64,000 nt of DNA from an uncultured Blautia sp. (GTDB lineage Bacteria; Bacillota; Clostridia; Lachnospirales; Lachnospiraceae): assembly GCA_900539145.1 (NCBI GenBank), contig UQAX01000003.1, positions 33,055 to 97,054 of the forward strand, given 5' to 3'. A model generated the notes under the pieces. The model saw only the letters and a program-made list of their open reading frames with translations, was not told the DNA's origin and did no database searches. Position numbers and translations under genes: made by a program. Below are positions 8,211-17,732 of the stretch, piece by piece; the stretch's first letter is position 1; each line of letters begins with the position of its first letter.

Positions 8211-8826
8211 AATTCCCCTGCATTCTTTTAATAACCTTTAAGCGGGTAAATTCTTCTCGCTCTTTTTCTTCCAATGCGTTTGAGATGCTCTTTGTAAGCG
8301 CCTCGTATTTGGGGATTGTGATGTTTTTCAGTGCATTGGCACGTTTCTGTGTTTTCTTGATATTAACAGCCAGTCGGTAAGCAGAATTTTCCACCATAGA
8401 CAAGCGGATAGTTAAATCCTTTACCTTTTCAAAAGCAGCGTGAGCTTCATCAAGAGATGCTTTTGTTCCATAGTAGGAATAGGTAGGCTCATCGGAAGAC
8501 GGTTCAGAACGCACCAGAGGAATTTCCGTACCCATAACGCTTCGTGTTTTTATGGAAATGGAGTTTTCCACAGGTACGGTTCTGGAGATTTCCTGCACAT
8601 AACTGATGCCGATTTCCATATTTGCCTTTTGCAGAGCAGCATAAGCAGTACGGAAGGTAACATCAATCTGTGACTGAATATCCTTTGCCTGCTCAATCAA
8701 ATCCATCAGTTCACGGATTAAGATATTTCGTTTCTTATCCATCAAATCAAAACCTTGCTTTGAAAGAGCAAGAGAGTTTTTCGCAAGTATCAGGTTTCCC
8801 TTGGTGGGAAATGTATTCGGATCCAC
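8209..8826 (-). CDS. ntpD: V-type ATP synthase subunit D (central stalk)
   Basis: This is the central rotor shaft connecting the A3B3 head to the membrane ring. The 205-aa protein begins with the typical FPTKGNLILAKNSLALSKQGFDLMDKKR region (long N-terminal helix) and ends in a matching C-terminal helix, with a globular segment between. The start is GTG at 8826, with AAGGGGGG just upstream. It is the last gene of the operon, 13 bases after subunit B, and reads into the shared terminator. Confidence 0.95.
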   Translation of the reverse strand: MDPNTFPTKGNLILAKNSLALSKQGFDLMDKKRNILIRELMDLIEQAKDIQSQIDVTFRTAYAALQKANMEIGISYVQEISRTVPVENSISIKTRSVMGTEIPLVRSEPSSDEPTYSYYGTKASLDEAHAAFEKVKDLTIRLSMVENSAYRLAVNIKKTQKRANALKNITIPKYEALTKSISNALEEKEREEFTRLKVIKRMQGN

Positions 8827-8839
8827 AAAATCCCCCCTT

Positions 8840-10225
8840 TTACTTTTCTACGTTTTCAGGATAATATTTATCCAGAATTTTGGTGTCGATACGGTCAAGC
8901 TCTTCTCTCGGTATCATGGAAAGAAGCTCCCAACCTTTATCTAAAGTTTCCTGAATAGTTCTGTTTTCATCTGCTCGTTGTCCCACGAAGTTTTCTTCAA
9001 AGGCAGTACCAAACTCCAGATATTTTTTATCCAGAGGTGAAAGCTCGTCTTCGCCGATAACCGATGCAAGAGCTCTGGCATCCCCTACCTTTGCGTAGCA
9101 GGAGAAAAGCTGATTTGCAACGTCTTGATGGTCTTCCCGTGTAAAGCCTTCACCGATACCGTCCTTCATAAGACGTGACAGAGAAGGCAGTACATTGATT
9201 GGCGGATAAATTGCCTGTCCGTGAAGCTGACGGTCAAGTACAACCTGACCTTCGGTAATGTATCCTGTTAAGTCAGGAATTGGATGAGTAATATCATCAT
9301 TTGGCATGGTAAGAATTGGTATCTGTGTTACAGAACCTGTACCGCCTCTTACAATACCGGCTCTTTCATAAAGGGTTGCCAGTTCACTGTATAAATATCC
9401 CGGATATCCTTTTCTGGAAGGAATTTCACCCTTAGAGGAAGATACCTCACGCATGGCCTCACAGAAGGAAGTAATATCTGTAAGGATAACAAGGATGTGC
9501 ATACCTTTTTCAAAAGCCAGATATTCCGCAGCAGTAAGAGCAACCTTCGGTGTAATCAGACGTTCTACAACAGGGTCATTTGCCAAATTCAGGTACATAA
9601 CAACATGGTCGGATACACCGCTTTCCTCAAAGGTACGGCGGAAAAATTCCGCTACGTCATATTTTACACCCATTGCAGCAAAGACAATGGCAAATTTTTC
9701 ATCGCTGTTGCTACCAAGAGATGCCTGCTGAACAATCTGCGCTGCAAGCTGGTCATGGGGAAGTCCGTTTCCTGAGAAAATCGGGAGCTTCTGTCCACGA
9801 ATTAAAGTAGTCAGTCCGTCAATGGCAGAGATACCTGTTTGAATAAAGTTTCTGGGATATTCTCTTGTGACGGGATTTAACGGAAGTCCGTTAATATTCA
9901 GCTTCATTTCGGGAATGACAGGACCTAATCCGTCAATGGGTTTTCCGATACCGTTAAAGGTACGCCCCAGAATATCGGGAGAAAGCTCCACTTCCATGGG
10001 ATGTCCGCTGAGGCGTGTGTGGGTATTGGAAAGCGACATATTTTCGGTACCTTCAAATACCTGAATAACTGCTTTTTCTTCGTATATTTCTACAATACGT
10101 CCCAGCTTTTTGCTTCCGTCATCCACACGAAATTCTACGATTTCATCAAAGGAGGCGTTTTTTACTCCTTCTAAAACTACCAGAGGGCCGTTGATTTCGC
10201 TTAAGCCCAAATATTCGATTGCCAT
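8840..10225 (-). CDS. ntpB: V-type ATP synthase subunit B (regulatory/non-catalytic)
   Basis: This 461-aa protein alternates with subunit A in the peripheral head. As expected for B subunits, the P-loop is replaced (PIFSGNGLPHDQLA) while nucleotide-interface features remain, for example LFSCYAKVGDARAL. N-terminal beta-barrel, central RecA-like and C-terminal helical parts are all present at normal length. AGGGAGG precedes the ATG. It lies 14 bases after subunit A in the same operon. Confidence 0.97.
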   Translation of the reverse strand: MAIEYLGLSEINGPLVVLEGVKNASFDEIVEFRVDDGSKKLGRIVEIYEEKAVIQVFEGTENMSLSNTHTRLSGHPMEVELSPDILGRTFNGIGKPIDGLGPVIPEMKLNINGLPLNPVTREYPRNFIQTGISAIDGLTTLIRGQKLPIFSGNGLPHDQLAAQIVQQASLGSNSDEKFAIVFAAMGVKYDVAEFFRRTFEESGVSDHVVMYLNLANDPVVERLITPKVALTAAEYLAFEKGMHILVILTDITSFCEAMREVSSSKGEIPSRKGYPGYLYSELATLYERAGIVRGGTGSVTQIPILTMPNDDITHPIPDLTGYITEGQVVLDRQLHGQAIYPPINVLPSLSRLMKDGIGEGFTREDHQDVANQLFSCYAKVGDARALASVIGEDELSPLDKKYLEFGTAFEENFVGQRADENRTIQETLDKGWELLSMIPREELDRIDTKILDKYYPENVEK

Positions 10226-10239
10226 AAATCAGTCCCTCC

Positions 10240-12006
10240 TTATCCATTTTTTTCCATTACTGTGTTATAGAAATCTTTTACCGCTTTTTTATAATCATCC
10301 ATCATTTCCAGATGGTCGTTTGGCACATCATATTTAATTGCAATGACTTTTTCAAAGATATTTTCTTGCTTTAACACGGACATTGGCATGCCCATTGCAA
10401 TGAGAGCACGGCACTTCTTATATAAATACAGAATAACTTCCATCATTTTAAACTGTTTTTCCAGAGAAACACAGGTATCGTCAGGATGGAAAGCATTCTG
10501 CTGTAAAAAGCCCAGACGGATAACTCTTGCAATTTCCAAGGTCAGCTTCTGGTCATCGGGAAGCACGTCGCTTCCGATAAGCTTTACGATTTCCATCAGA
10601 CTGCTTTCTGAGTTTAAAATTGCCATGATGCGGTTTCTGTACTCCACAAACTTCGGGGAAACATTTTCACTATACCAGTAAGATAAATCTCCCAGATATT
10701 CACTGTAACTGGTAAGCCAGTGAATGGCAGGGAAATGTCTTGCATAAGCCAGAGACTTATCCAGTCCCCAGAAGCAGCGGACAAAACGTTTGGTATTTTG
10801 TGTTACAGGCTCGGAAAAGTCACCGCCCTGTGGGGAAACTGCACCGATAATGGATACAGAACCTTCCGTACCGTTTAAATTCTGCATCATGCCGGCTCTT
10901 TCATAAAAGGCAGAAAGACGGGATGCAAGATAAGCAGGGAAGCCTTCTTCCGCAGGCATTTCCTCCAGACGTCCGGATAATTCACGCAAAGCCTCTGCCC
11001 ATCGGGAAGTGGAGTCCGCCATAATTGCCACGTCATAACCCATATCACGATAGTATTCCGCAAGGGTAATACCGGTATAAATAGATGCCTCACGGGCAGC
11101 AACCGGCATATTTGAAGTATTGGCAATTAAGGAAGTACGTGCCATTAAGGCGTTTCCTGTTTTCGGGTCATGAAGCTTGGAGAAATCCTCCAATACCTGT
11201 GTCATTTCATTTCCACGTTCACCGCAACCAATGTAAATAATAATATCGGCATCAGACCATTTGGCAATCTGGTGCTGCGTCATGGTTTTACCTGTACCAA
11301 ATCCGCCGGGAACAGCAGCAGTACCGCCTTTTGCAATCGGGAACAGAGTGTCCAAAATACGCTGTCCTGTTACAAGTGGTTTAGAAGCAGGGTAACGTTT
11401 ACTTGTAGGTCTTGGAATTCGTATCGGCCATTTCTGCGCCAGTTTTAATTCATATTCAGAGCCGTCTTCCAAAGTAAGTACGGCAATAGTCTGAGTAATA
11501 TTGTATTTTCCGTCAGGAACAACAGATTTTATCACTCCGTGAAGATTTGGCGGAACCATAGACTTATGCACAATGGACTCTGTTTCCGGAACTTCTGCAA
11601 TAATCGTTCCTCCATAGACCTCCATACCTTGGGAGACGGTTAGATGCACGTCCCAAAGCTTTTCCGTATCCAGAGAGTCTACCTGCATACCTCTGGAAAT
11701 ATATTTTCCAGATTGTTCGGCAATCACAGAAAGAGGTCTTTGAATACCGTCAAAAATATTATTTAAAATACCGGGGCCAAGTGTAACAGAAATGGCGTCA
11801 CCACTGGCAGTTACGGTTTCTCCGGGGCGAAGTCCGCTGGTTTCCTCAAATACCTGAACTGTTGTGGCTTCTTTTTTCAGAGAGATAACCTCACCGACCA
11901 GATTTTCCTTTCCGACATAAACCATTTCCGACATTTTAAAGCCTGTATTGCCTTTTAAGTAAATAACAGGACCGTTGATGCCGTAAATTTCAGCAGTTTT
12001 ACTCAT
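10240..12006 (-). CDS. ntpA: V-type ATP synthase subunit A (catalytic)
   Basis: This is the catalytic ATPase subunit, 588 aa from the ATG at 12006 (MSKTAEIYGINGPVIY). The frame is open further upstream, but that part lies within subunit E. The ATG used has GGAGGAT upstream and overlaps the subunit E stop by 8 bases. Walker A GGFGTGKTMTQ is near residue 230, with the catalytic GERGNEM and the adenine-site region downstream. The extra non-homologous region typical of A subunits is present (residues ~110-190). Confidence 0.97.
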   Translation of the reverse strand: MSKTAEIYGINGPVIYLKGNTGFKMSEMVYVGKENLVGEVISLKKEATTVQVFEETSGLRPGETVTASGDAISVTLGPGILNNIFDGIQRPLSVIAEQSGKYISRGMQVDSLDTEKLWDVHLTVSQGMEVYGGTIIAEVPETESIVHKSMVPPNLHGVIKSVVPDGKYNITQTIAVLTLEDGSEYELKLAQKWPIRIPRPTSKRYPASKPLVTGQRILDTLFPIAKGGTAAVPGGFGTGKTMTQHQIAKWSDADIIIYIGCGERGNEMTQVLEDFSKLHDPKTGNALMARTSLIANTSNMPVAAREASIYTGITLAEYYRDMGYDVAIMADSTSRWAEALRELSGRLEEMPAEEGFPAYLASRLSAFYERAGMMQNLNGTEGSVSIIGAVSPQGGDFSEPVTQNTKRFVRCFWGLDKSLAYARHFPAIHWLTSYSEYLGDLSYWYSENVSPKFVEYRNRIMAILNSESSLMEIVKLIGSDVLPDDQKLTLEIARVIRLGFLQQNAFHPDDTCVSLEKQFKMMEVILYLYKKCRALIAMGMPMSVLKQENIFEKVIAIKYDVPNDHLEMMDDYKKAVKDFYNTVMEKNG

Positions 12007-12586
12007 GGGTAAATCCTCCATCAAAATTGAAGCGTTCCTTTTCATTTTCAAAAGCAGTAAGGAACGTATTGTCAATTAAAATATTTTTTTCAGGAATAAC
12101 AGCTCTTATACCACCTAAAAAATCTGTTTCAGAGATGAGAGGAGTAATTCCGGTGCGTTTTGTCAATTCCTCTGCCTTGGCAGAGTCCTTGGCAGTGAGA
12201 TAAATCTGTACAGAGTCATTTTCGGCAATCTCCAAGGACTGTTTGATTTTATTTTCCAGCCAGTCTGTATACTCCGGCTTTTTCGAGAAGTCATCCAGTA
12301 ATTCCTCTACTTCAGCAAAGATACTTTCTTTTAATTTCTGCTGTTTTTTGGAAAGCTTTCTTTTAATATGGAGATGCTCTGCGGAAAGCGCTTTGTTGAT
12401 TTCTCGGGCTGCGTTGTCTGAGTCTATTTTGAACTGACTTTCAGAAGCAGCCTGCTTTTCCTGTTTATGGCGTTCCATTTCTGTTTCCAGAGCAGCCTTG
12501 TATTCATCCAATACTTTTGTTGCTTCTTCTCTGGCAGTATCCATGGAAACTTCATAGAAATGCTGCAATTTTTCTTCTGTTGTCAT
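11999..12586 (-). CDS. ntpE: V-type ATP synthase subunit E (peripheral stalk)
   Basis: Peripheral stalk protein of 195 aa. The N-terminal ~110 residues form a charged, heptad-like helix that pairs with the G/H subunit. The C-terminal domain, with GGIRAVIPEKNILIDNTF, is the conserved head-binding part (usually GG-V-...-D-S). An in-frame GTG at 12595 exists, but the ATG at 12586 (MTTEEKLQHF) has AGAAGGTG at the right distance. It sits between subunits F and A. Confidence 0.92.
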   Translation of the reverse strand: MTTEEKLQHFYEVSMDTAREEATKVLDEYKAALETEMERHKQEKQAASESQFKIDSDNAAREINKALSAEHLHIKRKLSKKQQKLKESIFAEVEELLDDFSKKPEYTDWLENKIKQSLEIAENDSVQIYLTAKDSAKAEELTKRTGITPLISETDFLGGIRAVIPEKNILIDNTFLTAFENEKERFNFDGGFTHE

Positions 12587-12602
12587 ACACATCACCTTCT
12601 TG

Positions 12603-12911
12603 TCATAATTTTAGTCCGATGGCTTCATTTACATAAGAAGTAATGAAGTCAGGCGCCCGTCCCGTTCCGTGACGGTCAGGGATTTCAATAAGCAGAGGAA
12701 GCTTGTGATTTAAGCGCACATCATCGATAATGTCGGGAAATTCTTTTCCGAATTTTTCTGTAAGGAGAATAATGCCGTTTTCTTTGTTGCTAATGGCTTC
12801 CTCCAAGGCACGATGAAGTTCCTCTCTTTCGTGGACAACCACACCTTCTACGCCTGCAAGGCGCATACCGGTGTAGGTGTCGATGTTGTCACTGATTAAA
12901 AACATTTTCAT
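12603..12911 (-). CDS. V-type ATP synthase subunit F
   Basis: Small central-stalk subunit of 102 aa with a Rossmann-like alternating fold. It begins MKMFLISDNIDTYTGMRLAGVEG, and the segments GIILLTEKFG and PLLIEIPDRHG are typical of AtpF/NtpG. AGGATGATTTCC is the ribosome site. It binds subunit D and modulates ATPase activity. The gene lies between the membrane ring and subunit E genes. Confidence 0.92.
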   Translation of the reverse strand: MKMFLISDNIDTYTGMRLAGVEGVVVHEREELHRALEEAISNKENGIILLTEKFGKEFPDIIDDVRLNHKLPLLIEIPDRHGTGRAPDFITSYVNEAIGLKL

Positions 12912-12936
12912 TGGAAATCATCCTTCCGTATTGAAA

Positions 12937-13374
12937 TCAGCCTAATTTACCAAGGATCATGAAAGAAATAATCAGACCATATAATGCAATACCTTCTGCC
13001 ATGGCTACGAAAATCATGGATTTACCAAATAAAGAACCATCTTCGCTGATAGCGCCTAAAGCAGCACTTGCAGAGCTTGCAACGGCAATACCTGAACCAA
13101 TACCGGAAAGGCCGGTAACTAAAGCGGCACCGATGTAGCCAAGACCTGTTGCGAGGTCAGAAGTTCCGGCAGCAGTTGCAGCATGAACGTTGGCTGTTCC
13201 GCTGAACATTACAACAGTAGCCACAAGAAGGCTTCCGAAGAAGAAAAAGCAGTTGCATGCGAGAGACTTTTTATAACGTTTTTTTGTTTTTTCTCCCAGA
13301 AAGAATGCTCCGAAAGGAACGATAATACTTAAAACTAAAGCTGCTGCGGTAAGAATTTGAATGATAGTTGTCAT
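12937..13374 (-). CDS. ntpK: V-type ATP synthase subunit K (membrane rotor ring)
   Basis: Proteolipid of 145 aa with four membrane segments (about residues 5-27, 40-62, 78-105 and 117-142). The ion-binding carboxylate is the Glu in AMAEGIALYG in the last helix. The first hairpin lacks a membrane carboxylate, giving one site per four helices as in Enterococcus NtpK. A glycine-rich third helix (GLSGIGSGIAVASS) packs the ring. Coupling ion (Na+ or H+) cannot be decided by eye. AGGAGGATATT precedes the ATG. Confidence 0.93.
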   Translation of the reverse strand: MTTIIQILTAAALVLSIIVPFGAFFLGEKTKKRYKKSLACNCFFFFGSLLVATVVMFSGTANVHAATAAGTSDLATGLGYIGAALVTGLSGIGSGIAVASSASAALGAISEDGSLFGKSMIFVAMAEGIALYGLIISFMILGKLG

Positions 13375-13410
13375 AATAATATCCTCCTAAATAATAAACA
13401 GTCTGCGCCA

Positions 13411-15366
13411 CTAAGCATGGTCAGAGAATTTTGTTTTATTTACATGTTTTAAAAATGGCTTAAATTCTTTTCCTGTACCCTTATAGAAACGGCTGAACAT
13501 TTCATAATATTCAAGACGAAGTACCTGAATACCTACAATCAGACCTTCCATAGCACATACAAAGAGATTGCCTCCGATAACAATCAGCCAGTTAATGCTT
13601 CCGCCGCTTTCCGCACCTGCAAGCATCATAACAACGCCCATCATAGCGGCGTGGCTGACAGCAAAAGCGCCGATACGCACAAAAGAAAGTGTGTTTGAAA
13701 GAAAGCTTAACATAATTTCAAACAGCTCAAAGAAGCTCTGTACAAAAAACATAGGCTTGCTGCCTTCGATTACAGGCGTTTTCTTTTCCACTAAACGGGT
13801 AATCGGCTCTTTCAGCATGATAATCACAAGAGGCACTGCAAACATTACAATTAAAATAACGGCAGCAGGCAGCGCCTGTCCTGTAAGGAATAAAAGAGCG
13901 GAAACGGTTAAAGTTCCATAAAAAACAAGTCCGCAGACAGAGTTCTGATCAAACCAGATACCTTCTGTGTCGTGGGTACGTACCGCATTGATAATATGAA
14001 AGACCATAGTTACAAGAATGAGGAACATACCGAAAACAATGGCAACAACGAAAATCGTATTCATCTGTCCGAGTCCGGGAACCAGCATCATGGCTTCTAC
14101 GGGCCTTAGCCATAGGGCGTCAATGGTATGCTCGAAGCCGAAAATACTGCCGAACATAAAGCCAAAGAACGTAGAGAAGATACCGGCAGTACCGATAATT
14201 GCGCCTAAAGTAATCTGCTTCCATTTATACAGTGCAAAGCCTCCGATTGCCAGCAAAAGTCCCTGTCCCACATCTCCGAACATTACACCGAAGATAAAAG
14301 AATATGTCAGGGCAACGAAAATCGTAGGGTCTAATTCGTGATAGTCAGGAAGACCATACATTTTTATATACATTTCAAAAGGCTTGAAAATCTTCGGATT
14401 TTTCAGCTTTGTAGGCGGTTTACAACTGATTTTATTATTGTCATCCTCTACCACACAGAACAGCTTGGAGTCGTTTTCGATTTCTTTCATGAAAGAAGAG
14501 CTGTCCTTTTCACTCATCCATCCGCATAAAATATAGAAGGTTTCCTGATGCTCCTGTACGCAGGCAGCGACCTTTCGCACATCAAAGTTGGTGGAAAGAG
14601 CATTTAAGGCAGCCTGTGCAGAAAGAATAGCAGAGGCATCGCCGTTTAGAAGCTCCTGAATTTCCTGATGACAAGCGTTTAATTCTTTATCAATTTCATT
14701 TAACTGTGTGTTTAAATCGTTGTGAAGCTTTTGAGGAGTACCATAATAGTAATCCTTTTTCAGATAAATGCGCTCAAAGTGCATAGAAGAGAATACGGCA
14801 TCTACCTGTTCCATTTTTGTCCAGAGGACAAAATAAAGTCCCCATACATAATCATCCTGATGACAGGGGAAAAAGATGGTGTCCAGATTATCGTAAACAT
14901 ATTCTTTGAATTTTTCATAATATTCTACGGGAATACGTCCGAAACGTACCTGAACAAAACGATAGTGTATCAGCTTATCTAAATCCTGAGGCAGGGTAAG
15001 AAAAGGCGTAATACATCTTAAATCTTCTGTGACAGAAGCACGTTTTTCACTGAGCTCATCACATTTTTTGTTGATTTTTGAAATTTTTTCATTCAAAACA
15101 TCCACGAGGGGCTGGATTTCTTCCAGAGAAATATCACGTATGGGAACGTGCTCTGTATCCTTGAGCTGACCGGCAAATTCATTGATGCGGGTTAATAAAT
15201 CTTTATAAGGATTTATCTGAATATACGGCGACAGGTGCTGTACCTGACTTAACTGTGCCATAGCATTCTCAAGATGAATTTCATACTTGGAAAGATATTC
15301 ATTTACCACACGGTCAATATCCGATTTCGGACCGGTAATACTCAAGAATTTCATTTTCTCAATCAT
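13411..15366 (-). CDS. ntpI: V-type ATP synthase subunit I (membrane stator)
   Basis: This is the large a-type stator subunit, 651 aa. The N-terminal ~330 residues are a soluble helical/coiled-coil arm that meets the peripheral stalks. The C-terminal half has about seven to eight membrane helices, with the conserved FGVMFGDVGQGLLLAIGG and an arginine-bearing helix (LSNTLSFVRIGAFAVSHAA). A strong GGAGGTGAT precedes the ATG. It provides the ion half-channels against the K ring. Confidence 0.95.
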   Translation of the reverse strand: MIEKMKFLSITGPKSDIDRVVNEYLSKYEIHLENAMAQLSQVQHLSPYIQINPYKDLLTRINEFAGQLKDTEHVPIRDISLEEIQPLVDVLNEKISKINKKCDELSEKRASVTEDLRCITPFLTLPQDLDKLIHYRFVQVRFGRIPVEYYEKFKEYVYDNLDTIFFPCHQDDYVWGLYFVLWTKMEQVDAVFSSMHFERIYLKKDYYYGTPQKLHNDLNTQLNEIDKELNACHQEIQELLNGDASAILSAQAALNALSTNFDVRKVAACVQEHQETFYILCGWMSEKDSSSFMKEIENDSKLFCVVEDDNNKISCKPPTKLKNPKIFKPFEMYIKMYGLPDYHELDPTIFVALTYSFIFGVMFGDVGQGLLLAIGGFALYKWKQITLGAIIGTAGIFSTFFGFMFGSIFGFEHTIDALWLRPVEAMMLVPGLGQMNTIFVVAIVFGMFLILVTMVFHIINAVRTHDTEGIWFDQNSVCGLVFYGTLTVSALLFLTGQALPAAVILIVMFAVPLVIIMLKEPITRLVEKKTPVIEGSKPMFFVQSFFELFEIMLSFLSNTLSFVRIGAFAVSHAAMMGVVMMLAGAESGGSINWLIVIGGNLFVCAMEGLIVGIQVLRLEYYEMFSRFYKGTGKEFKPFLKHVNKTKFSDHA

Positions 15367-15383
15367 GTAATCACCTCCGGTTA

Positions 15384-16424
15384 TTAAGTTTTTGCAATAT
15401 ACTCTAAAATCTCAGCAGATGACAGTCCGTAGCGGACACATTCAATAGCCGTAGTCAATCGGTCTACCTCATGCTCCTTGTGATAGAGGTAGGAATACAG
15501 CATAATAACTGAGTGAGGATATTTTCTGGACTCTGTCTCCAGAATGTTTTTTAAATTTAGATTATAAAACGCTTCCAGTTTTTCCGGAACAAGCTCAGGA
15601 AAACGTTTTTTGTAATAGGTGGTGTCCAGATTGTGCTTAAATTCTTCTTCATCTCCGGCCTCCACCAATGCGGAAATCTCTTTTCTGCTGAGACGGTAAT
15701 GCACAGGAATTAACAGTGCATAAATATCAGCAGGAGTCATGTGGTAATATTTTTTTGAACGGTAAATCCATTGAAGATTTAACATGTCAAATTTATTTCC
15801 GTATGCTTTTGTGATTTCTTCTAAATCTCGTTTTTTGAAGAGTTTTTCTTTTACGGACCAGATATTGGCAAAATAATACTGGTCCAGCGCCATACCATAA
15901 TCAAAAATTCTGGGGGTGTAATCATTCCCTAATTTTTTCAGGGGTTTATAATACTCAGAACCCTCCAGATTAGAAATAAATTCTTCCACCGTAGAAGAAT
16001 TTGCAAGCTTTTCAATATTCAGCTTTGAATGGCGGTCAAAAAAGTCCTTAAAAAGAGAAAGGTCCAACTCGGCGTGTCCTTTATCAAAGACCTTTCTAAG
16101 ACATTCCTTCATAATTGCCAATTCATAGCGTTTAAAATACAATGCCATAAAGGTTCGCTGTTCCGGATTAGCGAAGCGGTATAACTTGGCAAAATTTTGA
16201 TAAATGGTATGAGTAAGAAGCCTTTCAATATCTCCTCTGTGGAGACTGTTTTCATCTAAATCTGCCCAAAGGTCCTGAAATCCCGGCTGCTTCTTTAAAT
16301 AAGAAACAATAGCCGTAACAGAAGGCATTTGAGCAATTTCCTGATATTGGGCTTCTTTTATAAGCTTGCTTTGCATGGCCCGTACCTTTGTGGACAGACC
16401 GCTGTAAGAAAGCAGACTTCCCAT
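15384..16424 (-). CDS. ntpC: V-type ATP synthase subunit C (rotor-ring socket)
   Basis: The 346-aa helical protein caps the K ring and holds the D/F shaft. It shows the family's threefold repeat of helical bundles, starting with SYSGLSTKVRAMQSKLI. Length matches NtpC (about 330-380 aa). The gene precedes subunit I, an order typical of clostridial operons rather than that of Enterococcus. It overlaps none of its neighbours and begins 4 bases after the G/H subunit stop. Confidence 0.92.
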   Translation of the reverse strand: MGSLLSYSGLSTKVRAMQSKLIKEAQYQEIAQMPSVTAIVSYLKKQPGFQDLWADLDENSLHRGDIERLLTHTIYQNFAKLYRFANPEQRTFMALYFKRYELAIMKECLRKVFDKGHAELDLSLFKDFFDRHSKLNIEKLANSSTVEEFISNLEGSEYYKPLKKLGNDYTPRIFDYGMALDQYYFANIWSVKEKLFKKRDLEEITKAYGNKFDMLNLQWIYRSKKYYHMTPADIYALLIPVHYRLSRKEISALVEAGDEEEFKHNLDTTYYKKRFPELVPEKLEAFYNLNLKNILETESRKYPHSVIMLYSYLYHKEHEVDRLTTAIECVRYGLSSAEILEYIAKT

Positions 16425-16428
16425 ATTC

Positions 16429-16740
16429 TCACATCCTTAATATTCTGTCATAAATTTCTTTTGCCATGTCCGTATGACATTTGGTGTAGTAGGCTTCCAG
16501 TCTGGTTAAAACCTGTTCAGCCTCATTGCGCTGATTTTCCAGCTCCTGTTTCATCTGGACTTCCAATTCCCGCCGGATTGTATCGGAGCGGTTCTGGATT
16601 TCCGTGTCTATGGTGAAATCAAACTGCTGGACAGCTTCTTCATATTGCTGTGCCAGTTGCTTTTTCTGCTCTGAAACATCTTCCATAATATGTGAGGCGG
16701 CAGCTTCTATCTCTGCAAGCTTGTTGATAATGTCTTCCAT
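16429..16740 (-). CDS. V-type ATP synthase subunit G/H (peripheral stalk coiled coil)
   Basis: The 103-aa protein is almost entirely a charged helix rich in Glu, Lys and Gln, with heptad periodicity (EIEAAASHIMEDVSEQKKQL). That is the hallmark of the stalk partner of subunit E. It is the first gene of the operon, with AGGAGGAAAG before the ATG. Sequence conservation in this family is weak; the assignment rests mainly on position and coiled-coil character. Confidence 0.85.
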   Translation of the reverse strand: MEDIINKLAEIEAAASHIMEDVSEQKKQLAQQYEEAVQQFDFTIDTEIQNRSDTIRRELEVQMKQELENQRNEAEQVLTRLEAYYTKCHTDMAKEIYDRILRM

Positions 16741-16771
16741 AGGCTTTCCTCCTTTTTTTCTTGCTCATCTT

Positions 16772-16777
16772 ATTATA
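16772..16777 (-). promoter_or_regulatory. -10 element of the V-ATPase operon
   Basis: Minus-strand TATAAT, 32 bases before the first start codon. No convincing -35 lies 16-18 bases upstream (that region is a T-run), so strength or an activator is uncertain. Confidence 0.45.
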
Positions 16778-16816
16778 CACCATTTCCGGAAAAAAACCAC
16801 CGGATTTATTGTGTCT

Positions 16817-16845
16817 TTGACAGGAGATAGGGTATGGGTTATACT
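16817..16845 (+). promoter_or_regulatory. Promoter of trmB
   Basis: TTGACA (16817-16822), 17-base spacer, TATACT (16840-16845). Divergent from the V-ATPase operon within the same short intergenic region. Confidence 0.85.
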
Positions 16846-16878
16846 TTTATAGAAGAATTGGAAAGGCAGGAATTTTGA

Positions 16879-17532
16879 ATGCGATTAAGAAATATACCGG
16901 GGGCAAAGGATGCCATTGAAGATAGCAAATATGTCGTGCATGATGTGCAGGAAAAAAAGGGAAAATGGGCAGAGGTTTTTGGAAATCATAATCCGGTTCA
17001 TATCGAAGTTGGAATGGGAAAAGGACGCTTTATTATGACTTTAGCAGAGCTTTATCCTGACGTAAATTTTATCGGAATTGAAATGTATGACAGCGTTTTA
17101 TTACGTGCACTTCAGAAACGAGAGGAGCAGGAAAAAGAAGGGAAGATTTTAAATAATCTGTTCTTTATTCGTATGGATGCAAGAGAACTTCCGTTAGTAT
17201 TTGAAAAAGGAGAGATAAAAAAGATTTACTTGAATTTTTCAGACCCATGGCCAAAGGAAAGACATGCAAAGCGTCGATTAACCTCCCGCCAGTTTCTGGA
17301 GAGATATCAGCAGGTGCTGGATGCTGAAGGGGTAGTAGAATTTAAGACAGATAACAGAGAGCTCTTTGAATTTTCTTTGGAGGAAGTAAAAGAAGCAGGA
17401 TGGAAGCTCTTGGCTCATACCTTTGACCTTCACCACGATGAAGAAATGAATAAAGGCAATGTTATGACAGAATATGAAGAAAAATTCTCTTCTCAGGGAA
17501 ATCCTATTCACAAATTGATTGCAGGACAATAG
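16879..17532 (+). CDS. trmB: tRNA (guanine-N7-)-methyltransferase
   Basis: This enzyme methylates G46 in the variable loop of tRNA using SAM. Its 217-aa length is normal. The SAM-binding start is IEVGMGKGRF, followed by NFIGIEMYDSVL and the substrate motif YLNFSDPWPKERHAKRR. The C-terminal TEYEEKFSSQGNPIHKL segment is the diagnostic end of the family. GGAAAGGCAGG lies upstream of the ATG. Confidence 0.96.
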   Translation: MRLRNIPGAKDAIEDSKYVVHDVQEKKGKWAEVFGNHNPVHIEVGMGKGRFIMTLAELYPDVNFIGIEMYDSVLLRALQKREEQEKEGKILNNLFFIRMDARELPLVFEKGEIKKIYLNFSDPWPKERHAKRRLTSRQFLERYQQVLDAEGVVEFKTDNRELFEFSLEEVKEAGWKLLAHTFDLHHDEEMNKGNVMTEYEEKFSSQGNPIHKLIAGQ

Positions 17533-17542
17533 ACTATATAAT
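17515..17542 (+). promoter_or_regulatory. Promoter for the 47-aa small ORF
   Basis: TTGATT (17515-17520), 16-base spacer, TATAAT (17537-17542). It overlaps the end of trmB and points at the small ORF that starts 27 bases downstream. Confidence 0.55.
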
Positions 17543-17568
17543 AGAAGAAATTGCTTGGAGAGTCTGCA

Positions 17569-17712
17569 ATGAAAGGAAAGAGCGGAATAAAGGATGCAGT
17601 TTTTCAATGGGCGTATCAAAACAGAAGGCAAAAAACAAAGGCCTCGGAGTTTTTGAGGTCCATCGAAGAGGTGGAAAAGACGCTTCATTCTGTAAAAGTG
17701 AAAAGGAAATAG
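17569..17712 (+). CDS. Small basic protein of unknown function (47 aa)
   Basis: The small frame begins MKGKSGIKDAVFQWAYQNRR and ends HSVKVKRK. It has GGAGAG six bases before the ATG and its own plausible promoter over the end of trmB. The product is basic and helical with no membrane segment or cysteine. No family is recognised. The evidence is the coordinated promoter, ribosome site and frame; chance cannot be excluded at this length. Confidence 0.5.
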   Translation: MKGKSGIKDAVFQWAYQNRRQKTKASEFLRSIEEVEKTLHSVKVKRK

Positions 17713-17732
17713 AAGAAGTGGAGCTGTTGTTT

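Noticed and set aside
9453..9775. Long open frames antisense to V-ATPase subunit B, and similar ones opposite other conserved genes
   Set aside because: They lack ribosome sites and family resemblance and follow from the codon pattern of the real genes on the other strand.
12006..12075. Upstream extension of V-ATPase subunit A to 12075
   Set aside because: The extra residues lie within the subunit E gene and have no homology; ATG 12006 has a ribosome site and the conserved start.
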